Origin: Myxococcota bacterium
GTDB taxonomy: Bacteria; Myxococcota_A; UBA796; UBA2385
Reading direction: 5' to 3'
Length of the DNA: 63,493 nt
NCBI GenBank assembly: GCA_023150805.1
Contig: JAKLKF010000030.1
Coordinates: 1 to 63,493, forward strand
Below the pieces are notes generated by a model, which was not told the origin of the DNA, did not search any database, and saw only the letters and a program-made list of their open reading frames with translations. The position numbers were made by a program, and so were the translations under genes. Numbering within the stretch: the stretch's first letter is position 1; each line of letters starts with the position of its first letter. Shown here piece by piece: positions 1 to 6,759 of this stretch.

Positions 1-399
1 GACCTGGTCGCCGAGCTCTACGCGACGCCGATGAACGACGGACCGATGGCAGACGAGCTGAACCGGCGCGGTGTTCCCTCCGGCACCGGGCGACCCTGGG
101 AGTCCGAGGGCGTCGAGAAGCTCCGGGACGAGCTCGGACTCCCCGGGCTGCACCTGCCGCCGCCCGCCTCGCCCCCGCCCGAGCGGCGCGAGGACGGGCT
201 CTACTCGGTCCGTGGGGTTGCGAAGGCGACGGGTGCCAACCAGGAGACCATCCGTCGCTGGGTCAGGGCCGGTCTCCTCGTCCCGAAGGAGGGCGGGGGG
301 CACGGCTGCACGATGTGGTTCGACATCCCTGATGAACAGCTCACCGCGCTGACCAAGCGTCGCAACAGCGCGGCACACGGGCGCAAGCGACGCGTGTAG
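1..399 (+). CDS. C-terminal part of a recombinase-like protein with a MerR-type helix-turn-helix (5' end outside window)
   Basis: The reading frame is open from the first base, so the N-terminus lies outside the window; the first internal ATG is at 31. The visible part begins with a segment of the kind found after the catalytic domain of large serine recombinases (MADELNRRGVPSGTGRPW, the 'domain that chooses small inverted-repeat targets' pattern). A proline-rich linker follows, then a MerR/excisionase-like winged helix (VAKATGANQETIRRWVRAGL). The basic tail ends in RKRRV. Together with the complete serine recombinase at 1237 this points to an integrated element. The catalytic part cannot be seen, so recombinase activity is an inference; a stand-alone DNA-binding regulator is the alternative. 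Confidence 0.55.
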   Translation, partial: DLVAELYATPMNDGPMADELNRRGVPSGTGRPWESEGVEKLRDELGLPGLHLPPPASPPPERREDGLYSVRGVAKATGANQETIRRWVRAGLLVPKEGGGHGCTMWFDIPDEQLTALTKRRNSAAHGRKRRV

Positions 400-499
400 C
401 AACCCCTTTCACCCAGGCGGGCATCATGCGCAGGTCATCGCCAAGAAGACCTACGAGCGGCAGCGCGCCTGGCGCTTCAAGAAGGGCTACGCGAAGTGG

Positions 500-1177
500 G
501 TGCCCTACCTGCTCGCCTGGGATGGCACCCTGCGCTTGGTCGTCTCCGAGGCCCGCATCCGCCGCGCCTTCCGCCCCGGCTTCGTGCTCGACGACGGCGT
601 GGTCGGCGAGGCCATCGAGCGCCCCGGCCCGCGCCGCTTCATCTTCATCCACCCCGACCGCTTCGCCCAGGTCGTGAAGGCCCACCGCGAGCGGCCCCTC
701 GCCATCGCCGCCTTCCTCCACGGGATCGCCGTCCACGAGCTGACGCACCTGGACGGCCGCATGGGGTTGGGACACGACGAGTCCTTCGTCGCGGCCCGGG
801 AGGACCTGGGGGCTGCGACGGCGCACCTCCTGCCCGCCATCGCCGTGCTGGTGAGCAAGCTCCTGCGCTTGCCCGAGGCGGCCAGCGAGGACGCCCGCCG
901 GGCGGCGAAGCTGGAGCGCCAGCTCGACCAGGCCCGGCGGTCCGTGAAGGAGCAGCGGTCGAAGATCGCCGCCCTGGAGCGCGAGCGGGAGCGGCTGCGC
1001 GGGGCGGCGGCCCCGGCGGCGCGGGGCGGGCTCGACGCCGAGCGGTTACTCGACGCCGCGGCGGCGGCGCTGCGGGCGAACCCGCCGGCCGGCGTGGACG
1101 CCGAGTACGTCGACGCCTTCCTGGCGCGGCGGCGGGGGGAGCTGGTGGGCGTGGTGCGGGGGGCCTTCGCTCGCTGA
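500..1177 (+). CDS. HExxH metalloprotease-like protein with coiled coil, apparently missing its 5' end
   Basis: The core carries HELTH followed eight residues later by a third His (about residues 78-91 from the GTG used here), a gluzincin/SprT-like zinc-site pattern. An Ala-rich helical region and a charged coiled coil (about residues 120-170) follow. Protein-like sequence (KKTYERQRAWRFKKGYAKW) continues in the same frame upstream of GTG 500 to about base 430, yet no ATG, GTG or TTG lies in that frame until the upstream stop at 350-352. The annotated start is therefore a fallback, and the true N-terminus was probably lost at a junction right behind the recombinase-like gene. No function is assigned beyond the putative zinc site. 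Confidence 0.5.
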   Translation: MPYLLAWDGTLRLVVSEARIRRAFRPGFVLDDGVVGEAIERPGPRRFIFIHPDRFAQVVKAHRERPLAIAAFLHGIAVHELTHLDGRMGLGHDESFVAAREDLGAATAHLLPAIAVLVSKLLRLPEAASEDARRAAKLERQLDQARRSVKEQRSKIAALERERERLRGAAAPAARGGLDAERLLDAAAAALRANPPAGVDAEYVDAFLARRRGELVGVVRGAFAR

Positions 1178-1236
1178 AACGCAGGCGGTAAGCGAATCCC
1201 CGGGCCCGTGGACCCCCCTTGTGGTACTCGCTCACC

Positions 1237-1887
1237 ATGACGACCTCGAAGCCCTCCCGGCCCCGCGCCGCCCTCTACGCCCGGGTGTCCACCACCGGCC
1301 ACGGCCAGGACGTGGGCCTCCAACTCGACGAGCTGCGCCAGGTCGCCGCCCAGCGGGGCTGGGACGTGGTGGGGACCTACGAGGACGCCGGCGTGAGCGG
1401 CACCAAGACCTCGCGCCCCGGACTCGACCGGATGCTCGCGGACGCCCAGGCCGGCAAGCTCGACCTCGTGGCCGTCTGGAAGCTCGACCGCCTCGGGCGC
1501 AGCCTCCAGCACGTCCTGGCGACCTTGGACCAGCTCAACACCCAGGGCGTCGCCTTCGTCTCGCTCCGCGACCAGGGTCTCGACTCCACCACCCCGGCCG
1601 GCCGGCTGTTCACCGCCATGATCGCCGCCTTCGCCGCCTTCGAGCGCGACCTCATCCAGGAGCGCGTCGTCGCCGGCATCCGCCGCGCCCAGGCCGCCGG
1701 CAAGCACTGCGGCCGGCCGCGCAAGGAGATCGACCTGCGCCCCGCCGTCGCCCTGCTCCGCGAGGGGCGCGGGCTCAAGGACGTGGCCCGGATCCTCAAG
1801 GTGCCGCGCGCCACGCTGCGCCGCCGGCTGGAGGAGGCGGGGCAGTGGCCGGTGGTGCGGGAGGCGGGGCAGCGGGAGGCGGCGTAG
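1237..1887 (+). CDS. Serine recombinase (resolvase/invertase family)
   Basis: A 216-residue small serine recombinase. The N-terminal catalytic domain has the nucleophile motif YARVS (Ser18), the GVSGTK...RPGLDRML segment, the LDRLGRS motif with its active-site arginines and a long E helix (AAFAAFERDLIQERVVAGIRRAQAAGK). The C-terminal helix-turn-helix (LKDVARILKVPRATLRRRL) should bind the crossover site. Length is normal for a resolvase or invertase. The ATG at 1237 fits the family N-terminus better than the TTG at 1219; no clear Shine-Dalgarno is visible. Such enzymes resolve cointegrates or invert segments; the substrate sites were not identified. It sits in an element-like region beside another recombinase fragment. 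Confidence 0.9.
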   Translation: MTTSKPSRPRAALYARVSTTGHGQDVGLQLDELRQVAAQRGWDVVGTYEDAGVSGTKTSRPGLDRMLADAQAGKLDLVAVWKLDRLGRSLQHVLATLDQLNTQGVAFVSLRDQGLDSTTPAGRLFTAMIAAFAAFERDLIQERVVAGIRRAQAAGKHCGRPRKEIDLRPAVALLREGRGLKDVARILKVPRATLRRRLEEAGQWPVVREAGQREAA

Positions 1888-2008
1888 AACCTGATTGGTA
1901 TGGCGGCCAGCGCTGGTCAGGGCGCTGGTTGTTGAGGTCACGCCGCGCTACCATTGTCGAGGCGGCGTCAGCGCGTCGCCGATCGTCCCCCTCGACATGG
2001 GAGCCATC

Positions 2009-2194
2009 ATGCCCGATGACCTCAGCAAGCGCCGTCCCCAGGATGCCTCGCGGATCAACCTCAACCAGCCCTACGAGGTAGCGTGGTGGTGTGCAGAGTT
2101 CGGATGTACCGAAGCTCAGCTCCGCGCCGCTGTTGACATCGCCGGGGTCGGGGCCGAGGCCGTGCGCGCACAGCTTGCGAAGTCGAAGCGGTAG
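2009..2194 (+). CDS. DUF3606 family small protein
   Basis: A 61-residue protein whose sequence (RINLNQPYEVAWWCAEFGCTEAQLRAAV) matches the DUF3606 pattern: the RINLNEPYEV-type motif, a W-W/F-G-C/V core and a helical end. Members are short stand-alone proteins of unknown function, common near plasmid and genomic-island genes. The start is the ATG with a GGGAG Shine-Dalgarno six bases upstream; in-frame starts further upstream would add a tail unlike the family. It lies alone between the recombinase and the unknown two-gene module. Confidence 0.75.
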   Translation: MPDDLSKRRPQDASRINLNQPYEVAWWCAEFGCTEAQLRAAVDIAGVGAEAVRAQLAKSKR

Positions 2195-2368
2195 GGGCGA
2201 ACTGCCGAGGGTCCATAAGGCCGCCCCGCCGAAGGAACTCAGGGACGGCTGTTCCGGGGTCCACAAGGCGGGGCCGAAGCGGGGGCCAGAAGGAGCTGGT
2301 TCGTGGCACCGGTCCCTCGACCCGCAACTGGGCGCCCAGTCTGAGCTGAGGCCGGGTGCGTCGGTGTT

Positions 2369-3547
2369 GTGGTAGACCTGATCAGCACGCCGCGCGACGA
2401 CCCGTTACTTGATCTCTCCTACTTCAGGATCGAACCTCGAACGATGGACCCTCGCTTCTTCCGCCTCTACTTCGACAAGGGCCGCTTCGCAGCGCCGCGC
2501 CATGGCCTGCCTTTCAGGGCCCTGCCGGCCCTCGGCCTGTTCGAGGTGGCGATCCGCCAGATCGCGCGGCAGGTCTTCTTCGGCAGCAACCCGGAAAGGA
2601 AGCGCGTGCGAGCCGGGTTCGACGACTTCGAGCTGACCCTCTTGACGCTGAAGACTGGCTGTGCCGACGCGATGGCCATTCGCACTGACCCCGACCAGCA
2701 GGACGGCGACGAGTTCGACCACGCCCGAACGAAGTTTCTGGAAGAGATCCAGAAGCTCGACGACCAGGACGACTGCGACCTCTCCCGCACCGCACTGCAC
2801 GACCTTGGGCGTGCTTTCGGGTTCCTCGACGGTGACGAGGAAATCAAGGTTTACCTGCCTGATTCGATTGAGCCAGCTCTTACTATCACCCGCCGAACTG
2901 TTGTCCGGGTGGAGACAGCCGCGAGTCGAGCGCCAGTCACCGAGACGCGACCGCTGCATATCGTAGGCAAGCCGTACACAATCAACACGACGCAGAAGAG
3001 AATCGGACTCTATCGGCGAGAGCAGCGCGACGCCGTCAGCCTCCCGATTCGCGAAGAAGACGAGGCCATTTATCTCCAAGCGCTGTCGGTCAGCGAGCCC
3101 AGGCTCCTTCGGGCCTTGGGACAGGCTACCTATGAGGACCACATCCTCCAGGAGATCGCACCGGACCTGAAGTTCTCGCTTGTTGGAGGTCCTCGATTGA
3201 CCTCGCGATGCGAGGAGTTCCGAGCACTTGAGGATGGCTGGCTTGATGGCGAAGGGGTGGCTCCCTCGTGGGCCTTTCTCCAGCGTGCCGAGCGGGCAAT
3301 CTGGCACCTGGTGGAGGTAGTCGGGATTGATCGGCCCCATGTCTACCCGACTCCCGAGGGCGGCCTGCAGGCCGAGTGGGACATCGGTGACAAGGCAGTC
3401 CAGATCACATTCAGCCCAAACGGGCGCAACATCTACATGTATGGCGTGGCCACCTGGCCGGGCTCCGAAGGCTCCGACCTAGACGAGACCGACGACCTGT
3501 CCGTAGCGGAGCAGTGGGTCCGTAGCCTGGGCGTGGCCAATGGATGA
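2369..3547 (+). CDS. Hypothetical protein, first gene of an overlapping two-gene module
   Basis: A 392-residue soluble protein with no signal peptide or membrane segment and no fold I can name. It has an acidic middle (DDQDDCDLSRTALHDLG, about 130-150), a beta-rich part (RPLHIVGKPYTINTTQKRIGLY, about 195-215) and a C-terminal domain with YPTPEGGLQAEWDIGDKAV and FSPNGRNIYMYG (about 325-365). That C-terminal pattern resembles uncharacterised proteins I associate with mobile regions, from memory only. The GTG start has no obvious Shine-Dalgarno; the in-frame ATG at 2444 is an alternative that would trim 25 residues. Third positions contain many more A/T than the rest of the window, suggesting transfer. 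It overlaps the next gene by eight bases. Confidence 0.75.
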   Translation: MVDLISTPRDDPLLDLSYFRIEPRTMDPRFFRLYFDKGRFAAPRHGLPFRALPALGLFEVAIRQIARQVFFGSNPERKRVRAGFDDFELTLLTLKTGCADAMAIRTDPDQQDGDEFDHARTKFLEEIQKLDDQDDCDLSRTALHDLGRAFGFLDGDEEIKVYLPDSIEPALTITRRTVVRVETAASRAPVTETRPLHIVGKPYTINTTQKRIGLYRREQRDAVSLPIREEDEAIYLQALSVSEPRLLRALGQATYEDHILQEIAPDLKFSLVGGPRLTSRCEEFRALEDGWLDGEGVAPSWAFLQRAERAIWHLVEVVGIDRPHVYPTPEGGLQAEWDIGDKAVQITFSPNGRNIYMYGVATWPGSEGSDLDETDDLSVAEQWVRSLGVANG

Positions 3548-4046
3548 TGTCCGTGAGCCTCGCGGCGAACAGATCGGTCAAGACGAGGTGCTGGTGCACC
3601 GGCAAGTCGCCCCCGCCTGTTGGTTGCAGGACGGCCGGCCATCCTCTCAAGTCTTCAAGCCTCGTCCTTCGGACCGGGGCCTGCTCTCGCTGACGTACGG
3701 CTGCCCCCCGTCGTCCGAAGATGGCGAGCCGTCCGAAGAGGCCCATCCCGGCTGCGAGTGTCGGTCGGCGCAGCGCGCGTGGGAGTTCGCCACATCTACA
3801 GCTCAACTCGTTTCCTTGGGGGTGCTTACGGTCACGGTTGGGGACTTCCATCAGGCCGTGTCCGGATCCTTCGTCAAGGTGTTCGCAGACCCGTGTACGA
3901 AGATCCCGGACGGGTTCGACGATCCGGCGCACGTCGTCGCTGACTACAGGGCACTTAGTCGAGGGCAGATAGACAAGGTGGCGTCAGCGCTTCGCAAGAA
4001 GGCGGGAGAACTTTCCTACTTGCCTACCCCCCCGTCGCCAGCCTGA
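3540..4046 (+). CDS. Hypothetical protein, second gene of the overlapping module
   Basis: A 168-residue protein starting at an ATG inside the end of the previous gene, so translation is probably coupled. Its N-terminal half has VLVHRQVAPACWLQDGRPSS and QVFKPRPSDRGLLSL, a pattern I associate with short unknown proteins that accompany a larger partner carrying a YPTPEG/AEW domain, like the gene before it. It contains several cysteines (CECRSAQ) and no membrane segments. Codon use is as atypical as that of its neighbour. Function unknown; toxin-antitoxin, defence or DNA-processing roles are all possible and none is shown by the sequence. Confidence 0.7.
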   Translation: MDDVREPRGEQIGQDEVLVHRQVAPACWLQDGRPSSQVFKPRPSDRGLLSLTYGCPPSSEDGEPSEEAHPGCECRSAQRAWEFATSTAQLVSLGVLTVTVGDFHQAVSGSFVKVFADPCTKIPDGFDDPAHVVADYRALSRGQIDKVASALRKKAGELSYLPTPPSPA

Positions 4047-4145
4047 CTCCTGACCCTGCGGGTTGACGGTCGGGGATCGCTGCAAGGCGAAGCCGCACCT
4101 CCTTCCCCGGCGCCAGGCAGATAGTTCGAGCTACCTCCAGCAGCG

Positions 4146-4203
4146 GGAGCCACCCTGGACTCGAACCCCAGGTTCACCTCTGAACCTGGGGTTTGGTGCC
4201 TCC
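4146..4203. repeat. Nested inverted repeat with tRNA-3'-end-like sequence
   Basis: A perfect 11-bp stem (4166-4176 with 4181-4191, loop CCTC) sits inside an outer imperfect stem (GGAGCCACC with GGTGCCTCC, eight of nine paired). The minus strand reads GGTTCGAGTCCAGGGTGGC, which resembles a tRNA T-arm and acceptor end. No complete cloverleaf can be folded: the T-stem does not pair correctly. It could be a tRNA remnant or attachment-site scar at the edge of the recombinase-bearing region, or a terminator for the two-gene module. Confidence 0.45.
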
Positions 4204-4240
4204 ACGCCCATCCTAGGGCTCCACGGCCGCCTCCCGACCC

Positions 4241-4256
4241 CTGCACACCTGTGCAG
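4241..4256. repeat. Small perfect hairpin (CTGCACA-CC-TGTGCAG)
   Basis: A 7-bp perfect inverted repeat with a two-base spacer, 55 bases upstream of a short gene and just after the larger stem-loop. It could be an operator half-site pair or part of the element boundary. Nothing more can be said from sequence. Confidence 0.4.
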
Positions 4257-4313
4257 TCCGGAAATTCTGCCAGTACCCCCCCGCCAGCCGGACCCCGGAG
4301 GCTATCCGCCAGC

Positions 4314-4457
4314 ATGCTGCGCCAGGCCCTCGACGCCGTCTGGGAGGTCCACGGCCCCGACATGGTCATAGCCCTCGCCGACTGCCCCGCGGAGAGGTGG
4401 ACCGAGTTCTTGGCCGACGACCTCCAGGACGTCGATGAGGACGACGTTCCATGCTGA
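4314..4457 (+). CDS. Small hypothetical protein
   Basis: A 47-residue acidic protein (MLRQALDAVWEVHGPDMVIA...) ending in a run of Asp and Glu (LQDVDEDDVPC). A GGAGG lies 12 bases before the ATG, somewhat far. Third-position GC is high and the amphipathic N-terminal helix is plausible, so it may be real, but no family is recognised. It stands alone between the tRNA-like hairpin and the symporter gene. Confidence 0.35.
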   Translation: MLRQALDAVWEVHGPDMVIALADCPAERWTEFLADDLQDVDEDDVPC

Positions 4458-4489
4458 GCGTGGAGGTCCAGGAGGATCGAGGGGGGCCG

Positions 4490-4675
4490 TCAGCCCGTGA
4501 CACACGCGATGAAGTGCCGTCCCTCGGGGTCTACCGACAGCCGGGCCTTCACGCGGCACCGGAGGCGGTTGTGGCCGAGCGAGGGGCCCCCGGACAGGGC
4601 CACCCGCGTCTCGCACGTGGTCAGGTCGCTGGACGAGCCCGCAGGGCGGGCTGCCGTCGAGACCCCTTCGGGGAT
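4490..4675 (-). pseudogene. Possible 3' remnant of a coding sequence
   Basis: On the minus strand a frame with strong G/C third positions encodes a two-cysteine segment (DLTTCETRVALSGG...LRCRVKARLSVDPEGRHFIACV) and ends in TGA. No start codon precedes it before it runs into the symporter gene in another frame, so it looks like the tail of a lost gene. Within the same gap a 7-bp hairpin (AGCCCGC-AGG-GCGGGCT, 4636-4652) could terminate the symporter transcript. Weak evidence; coincidental open frames are common at this GC. Confidence 0.25.
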
Positions 4676-4731
4676 CCCTCTCGCCCCCGCGTGGATACCC
4701 CGACGCCGCGGCCCCTTCCCGCTGGCCCCCC

Positions 4732-6105
4732 CTACGGGTTCTCGTCCAGCGGCGCCTGCTCGCGGGCCTGGCGGCGGGCCGCCGCCTCCTGGGCGCCGAG
4801 CAGGTCGCCTTCGCGCGCGGCGACCACGGTGGCCACCATCGCGTCGCCCGTCACATTGGTGACCGTGCGACACATGTCGAGCAGGCGGTCCACGCCGAAG
4901 ATGATGGCGATGCCGCCCTTCATCACCTCGTCGCCCATCCCGACCGACTGCAGGACGATCACCAGCATCACCAGGCCGACGCCCGGCACGCCAGCGGTGC
5001 CGATGCTGGCCAGGGTCGCGGTCAGCACGATGGTGAGCTGGTCGCCCAGGTCCAGGGGGATGCCGTAGAGCTGGGCGATGAACAGCGCAGCGACGCCCTG
5101 GTAGAGCGCGGTCCCGTCCATGTTCACGGTGGCGCCCAGGGGGACGACGAAGCTGGTCACCTCCTCGCTCACGCCCAGCCGCTCCTCGACGCACTCCATC
5201 GTCACGGGCAGGGTCGCGTTGCTGCTCGACGAGCTGAAGGCCAGGAGCTGGGCGGGCAGCATCGCCTCGAAGAAGCGGCTGGGGCCCATGCCCGCGAACA
5301 GTCGCAGCAGCAGCGGGTAGACGCCCAGCGTCACGATCAACAGCCCACCGACCACGGTCAGGCTGTAGACCGCCAGGGCGCTGAGCACCTCCACCCCCAT
5401 GGTCGCCATCACCTTGGCGATGAGGCAGAAGACGGCGAAGGGCGCGACGCGCATCACGGCGTCGACCAGCTTGAGCACCGCCTCGTTGAGCCCCTCGGCC
5501 GCGGCGATGACCGGCCGCGCCTTGTCCGCCGGCACCAGGGTCAAGGCCACCCCGAAGGCCAGCGCGGCGAAGACCACCTGGAGCATCGAGGCGTTCGCCA
5601 GCGCCTGGAAGGGGTTGGCGGGCACCACGTCGAGCAGGGTCGCCCAGGCGTCGGGGGCGGCGGCGGCCTGGACCTTGTCGGCCACGCTGGCGGCGGCCTG
5701 GCCGGCCAGTCGGTCGCGCAGCTCGGCGGACAGCCAGGTGCCGGGCCGGGTGACGTTGGCGACCAGCAGGCCGATGCTGATCGCCAGCGCCGTGGTCACC
5801 AGGTAGATGCCGACCGTCCGCGTGCCGATGCGCGACAGCTTCTGCACGTCGTTGAGGCTGCTGGCGCCGACCACCAGGCTGAACAGCACGATGGGCACGG
5901 CGATGAAGCGCAGCCCGCGCAGGAACAGGTCGCCGACGAAGGCATTCATCTTGACCACGAAGGAGAAGACGGCGGCGAGGACCTCGCTGTCGGCGGCGGC
6001 GGCGGACAGCGGCGCGTGCAGCAGGTTGAGCAGCACGCCGACGACCAGCCCGGCGAGCATGCCGAGCAGGATCTGCCAGTGCAGGGCGAGGCGAGGGCGG
6101 GCCAT
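4732..6105 (-). CDS. Dicarboxylate/amino acid:cation symporter (DAACS family)
   Basis: A 457-residue inner-membrane permease with about eight hydrophobic segments plus two re-entrant loops. Family signatures are present: the Ser-rich loop SSSSSN (about 291-296), GATVNMDGT (324-332), the GTAGVPG loop and the transmembrane-8 motif GVDRLLDMCRTVTN (404-417), whose Asp and Asn coordinate substrate and cation. It should import C4-dicarboxylates or acidic amino acids with Na+ or H+; the substrate cannot be chosen from sequence. The ATG used has GGGAG upstream and gives the usual family length; a longer in-frame start would add an Arg/Pro-rich tail. It is transcribed divergently from the operon at 6346. 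Confidence 0.93.
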   Translation of the reverse strand: MARPRLALHWQILLGMLAGLVVGVLLNLLHAPLSAAAADSEVLAAVFSFVVKMNAFVGDLFLRGLRFIAVPIVLFSLVVGASSLNDVQKLSRIGTRTVGIYLVTTALAISIGLLVANVTRPGTWLSAELRDRLAGQAAASVADKVQAAAAPDAWATLLDVVPANPFQALANASMLQVVFAALAFGVALTLVPADKARPVIAAAEGLNEAVLKLVDAVMRVAPFAVFCLIAKVMATMGVEVLSALAVYSLTVVGGLLIVTLGVYPLLLRLFAGMGPSRFFEAMLPAQLLAFSSSSSNATLPVTMECVEERLGVSEEVTSFVVPLGATVNMDGTALYQGVAALFIAQLYGIPLDLGDQLTIVLTATLASIGTAGVPGVGLVMLVIVLQSVGMGDEVMKGGIAIIFGVDRLLDMCRTVTNVTGDAMVATVVAAREGDLLGAQEAAARRQAREQAPLDENP

Positions 6106-6137
6106 GGGACTCCCGGGGTGGCGCGGCTGCCATGAGA

Positions 6138-6155
6138 GCACGGGAGGGCGCCCGC
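6138..6155. repeat. 18-base direct repeat, left copy
   Basis: GCACGGGAGGGCGCCCGC occurs identically here and at 10960-10977, on either side of the three-gene unit at 6346-10913. It contains the palindrome GGGCGCCC. At this GC an 18-base match within 63 kb may arise by chance, so the placement is the only notable point. Confidence 0.5.
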
Positions 6156-6264
6156 GGGGACGCGAAGCGAGCAGCCCGTCGGTCACAGGGGCCACGGCCA
6201 TAGCGGACGCGACGATCTCCGGATTTCACAAACGACCCGGTTCGGCCCATGGTAAGCCGAAGAC

Positions 6265-6328
6265 GGCGCCACCCCGGCGCCACCCCGGCGCCACCCCGGC
6301 GCCACCCCGGCGCCACCCCGGCGCCACC
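6265..6328 (+). repeat. Tandem 11-bp repeat in the 5' region of an operon
   Basis: Five full copies of GGCGCCACCCC and a partial sixth, ending 17 bases before the ATG at 6346. Each unit contains the palindrome GGCGCC. The period of 11 matches roughly one helical turn, so a protein could bind one face of the DNA, and copy number could change by slippage and alter promoter spacing. It lies in the leader and so cannot shift a reading frame. Confidence 0.9.
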
Positions 6329-6345
6329 TTTATTGTGAGGCGCCC

Positions 6346-6747
6346 ATGACCAAGATCCCCGTCGTCCTGTTCAACGGAGTGTTCATCAGCAACGCCGATG
6401 GCAGCGCGCTGCGCTACCTCTTCTCGGACCTGTCGACCGAGGATCGGGCGTTGCTGGGAAAGGCGACGTCGATGCGCATCGCCGTGCAGACGCGCAGCCG
6501 CACCAGCACCGCGCGGCTGGTGATCCGCTTCTACGAGACCAGCGGCCCCCGCCGGCCGACAGCGCTCGGTACGGGGTACCAGCCCTTTTTCACCGGCCCC
6601 AACATCGACACCGCCTCGCCGGTGCCGATGAACATCACCGGGCCCTTCTGCGACAACGTCGACTTCGCCCTGGATGTCTCCGACAGCGGCGCCGCGGCCT
6701 TGCAGAGCTGGGACGGCGTCATCACCGTCGTGCTGTTCTTCAACTGA
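6346..6747 (+). CDS. Hypothetical protein, first gene of a three-gene operon
   Basis: A 133-residue beta-rich protein with no signal peptide (MTKIPVVLFNGVFISNADGS...) and a C-terminal hydrophobic strand (WDGVITVVLFFN). The regular alternating pattern suggests a small beta-sandwich; no family is recognised. TGAGG lies six bases before the ATG, just behind the tandem repeat. The next gene starts 12 bases after the stop, so the two are almost certainly cotranscribed. Function unknown. Confidence 0.7.
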   Translation: MTKIPVVLFNGVFISNADGSALRYLFSDLSTEDRALLGKATSMRIAVQTRSRTSTARLVIRFYETSGPRRPTALGTGYQPFFTGPNIDTASPVPMNITGPFCDNVDFALDVSDSGAAALQSWDGVITVVLFFN

Positions 6748-6759
6748 GCAGGAGCGGTC

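Noticed and set aside
4146..4204. A tRNA gene on the minus strand
   Set aside because: T-arm-like sequence is present, but the T-stem mispairs and no anticodon or D arm can be folded; kept only as a remnant or hairpin.
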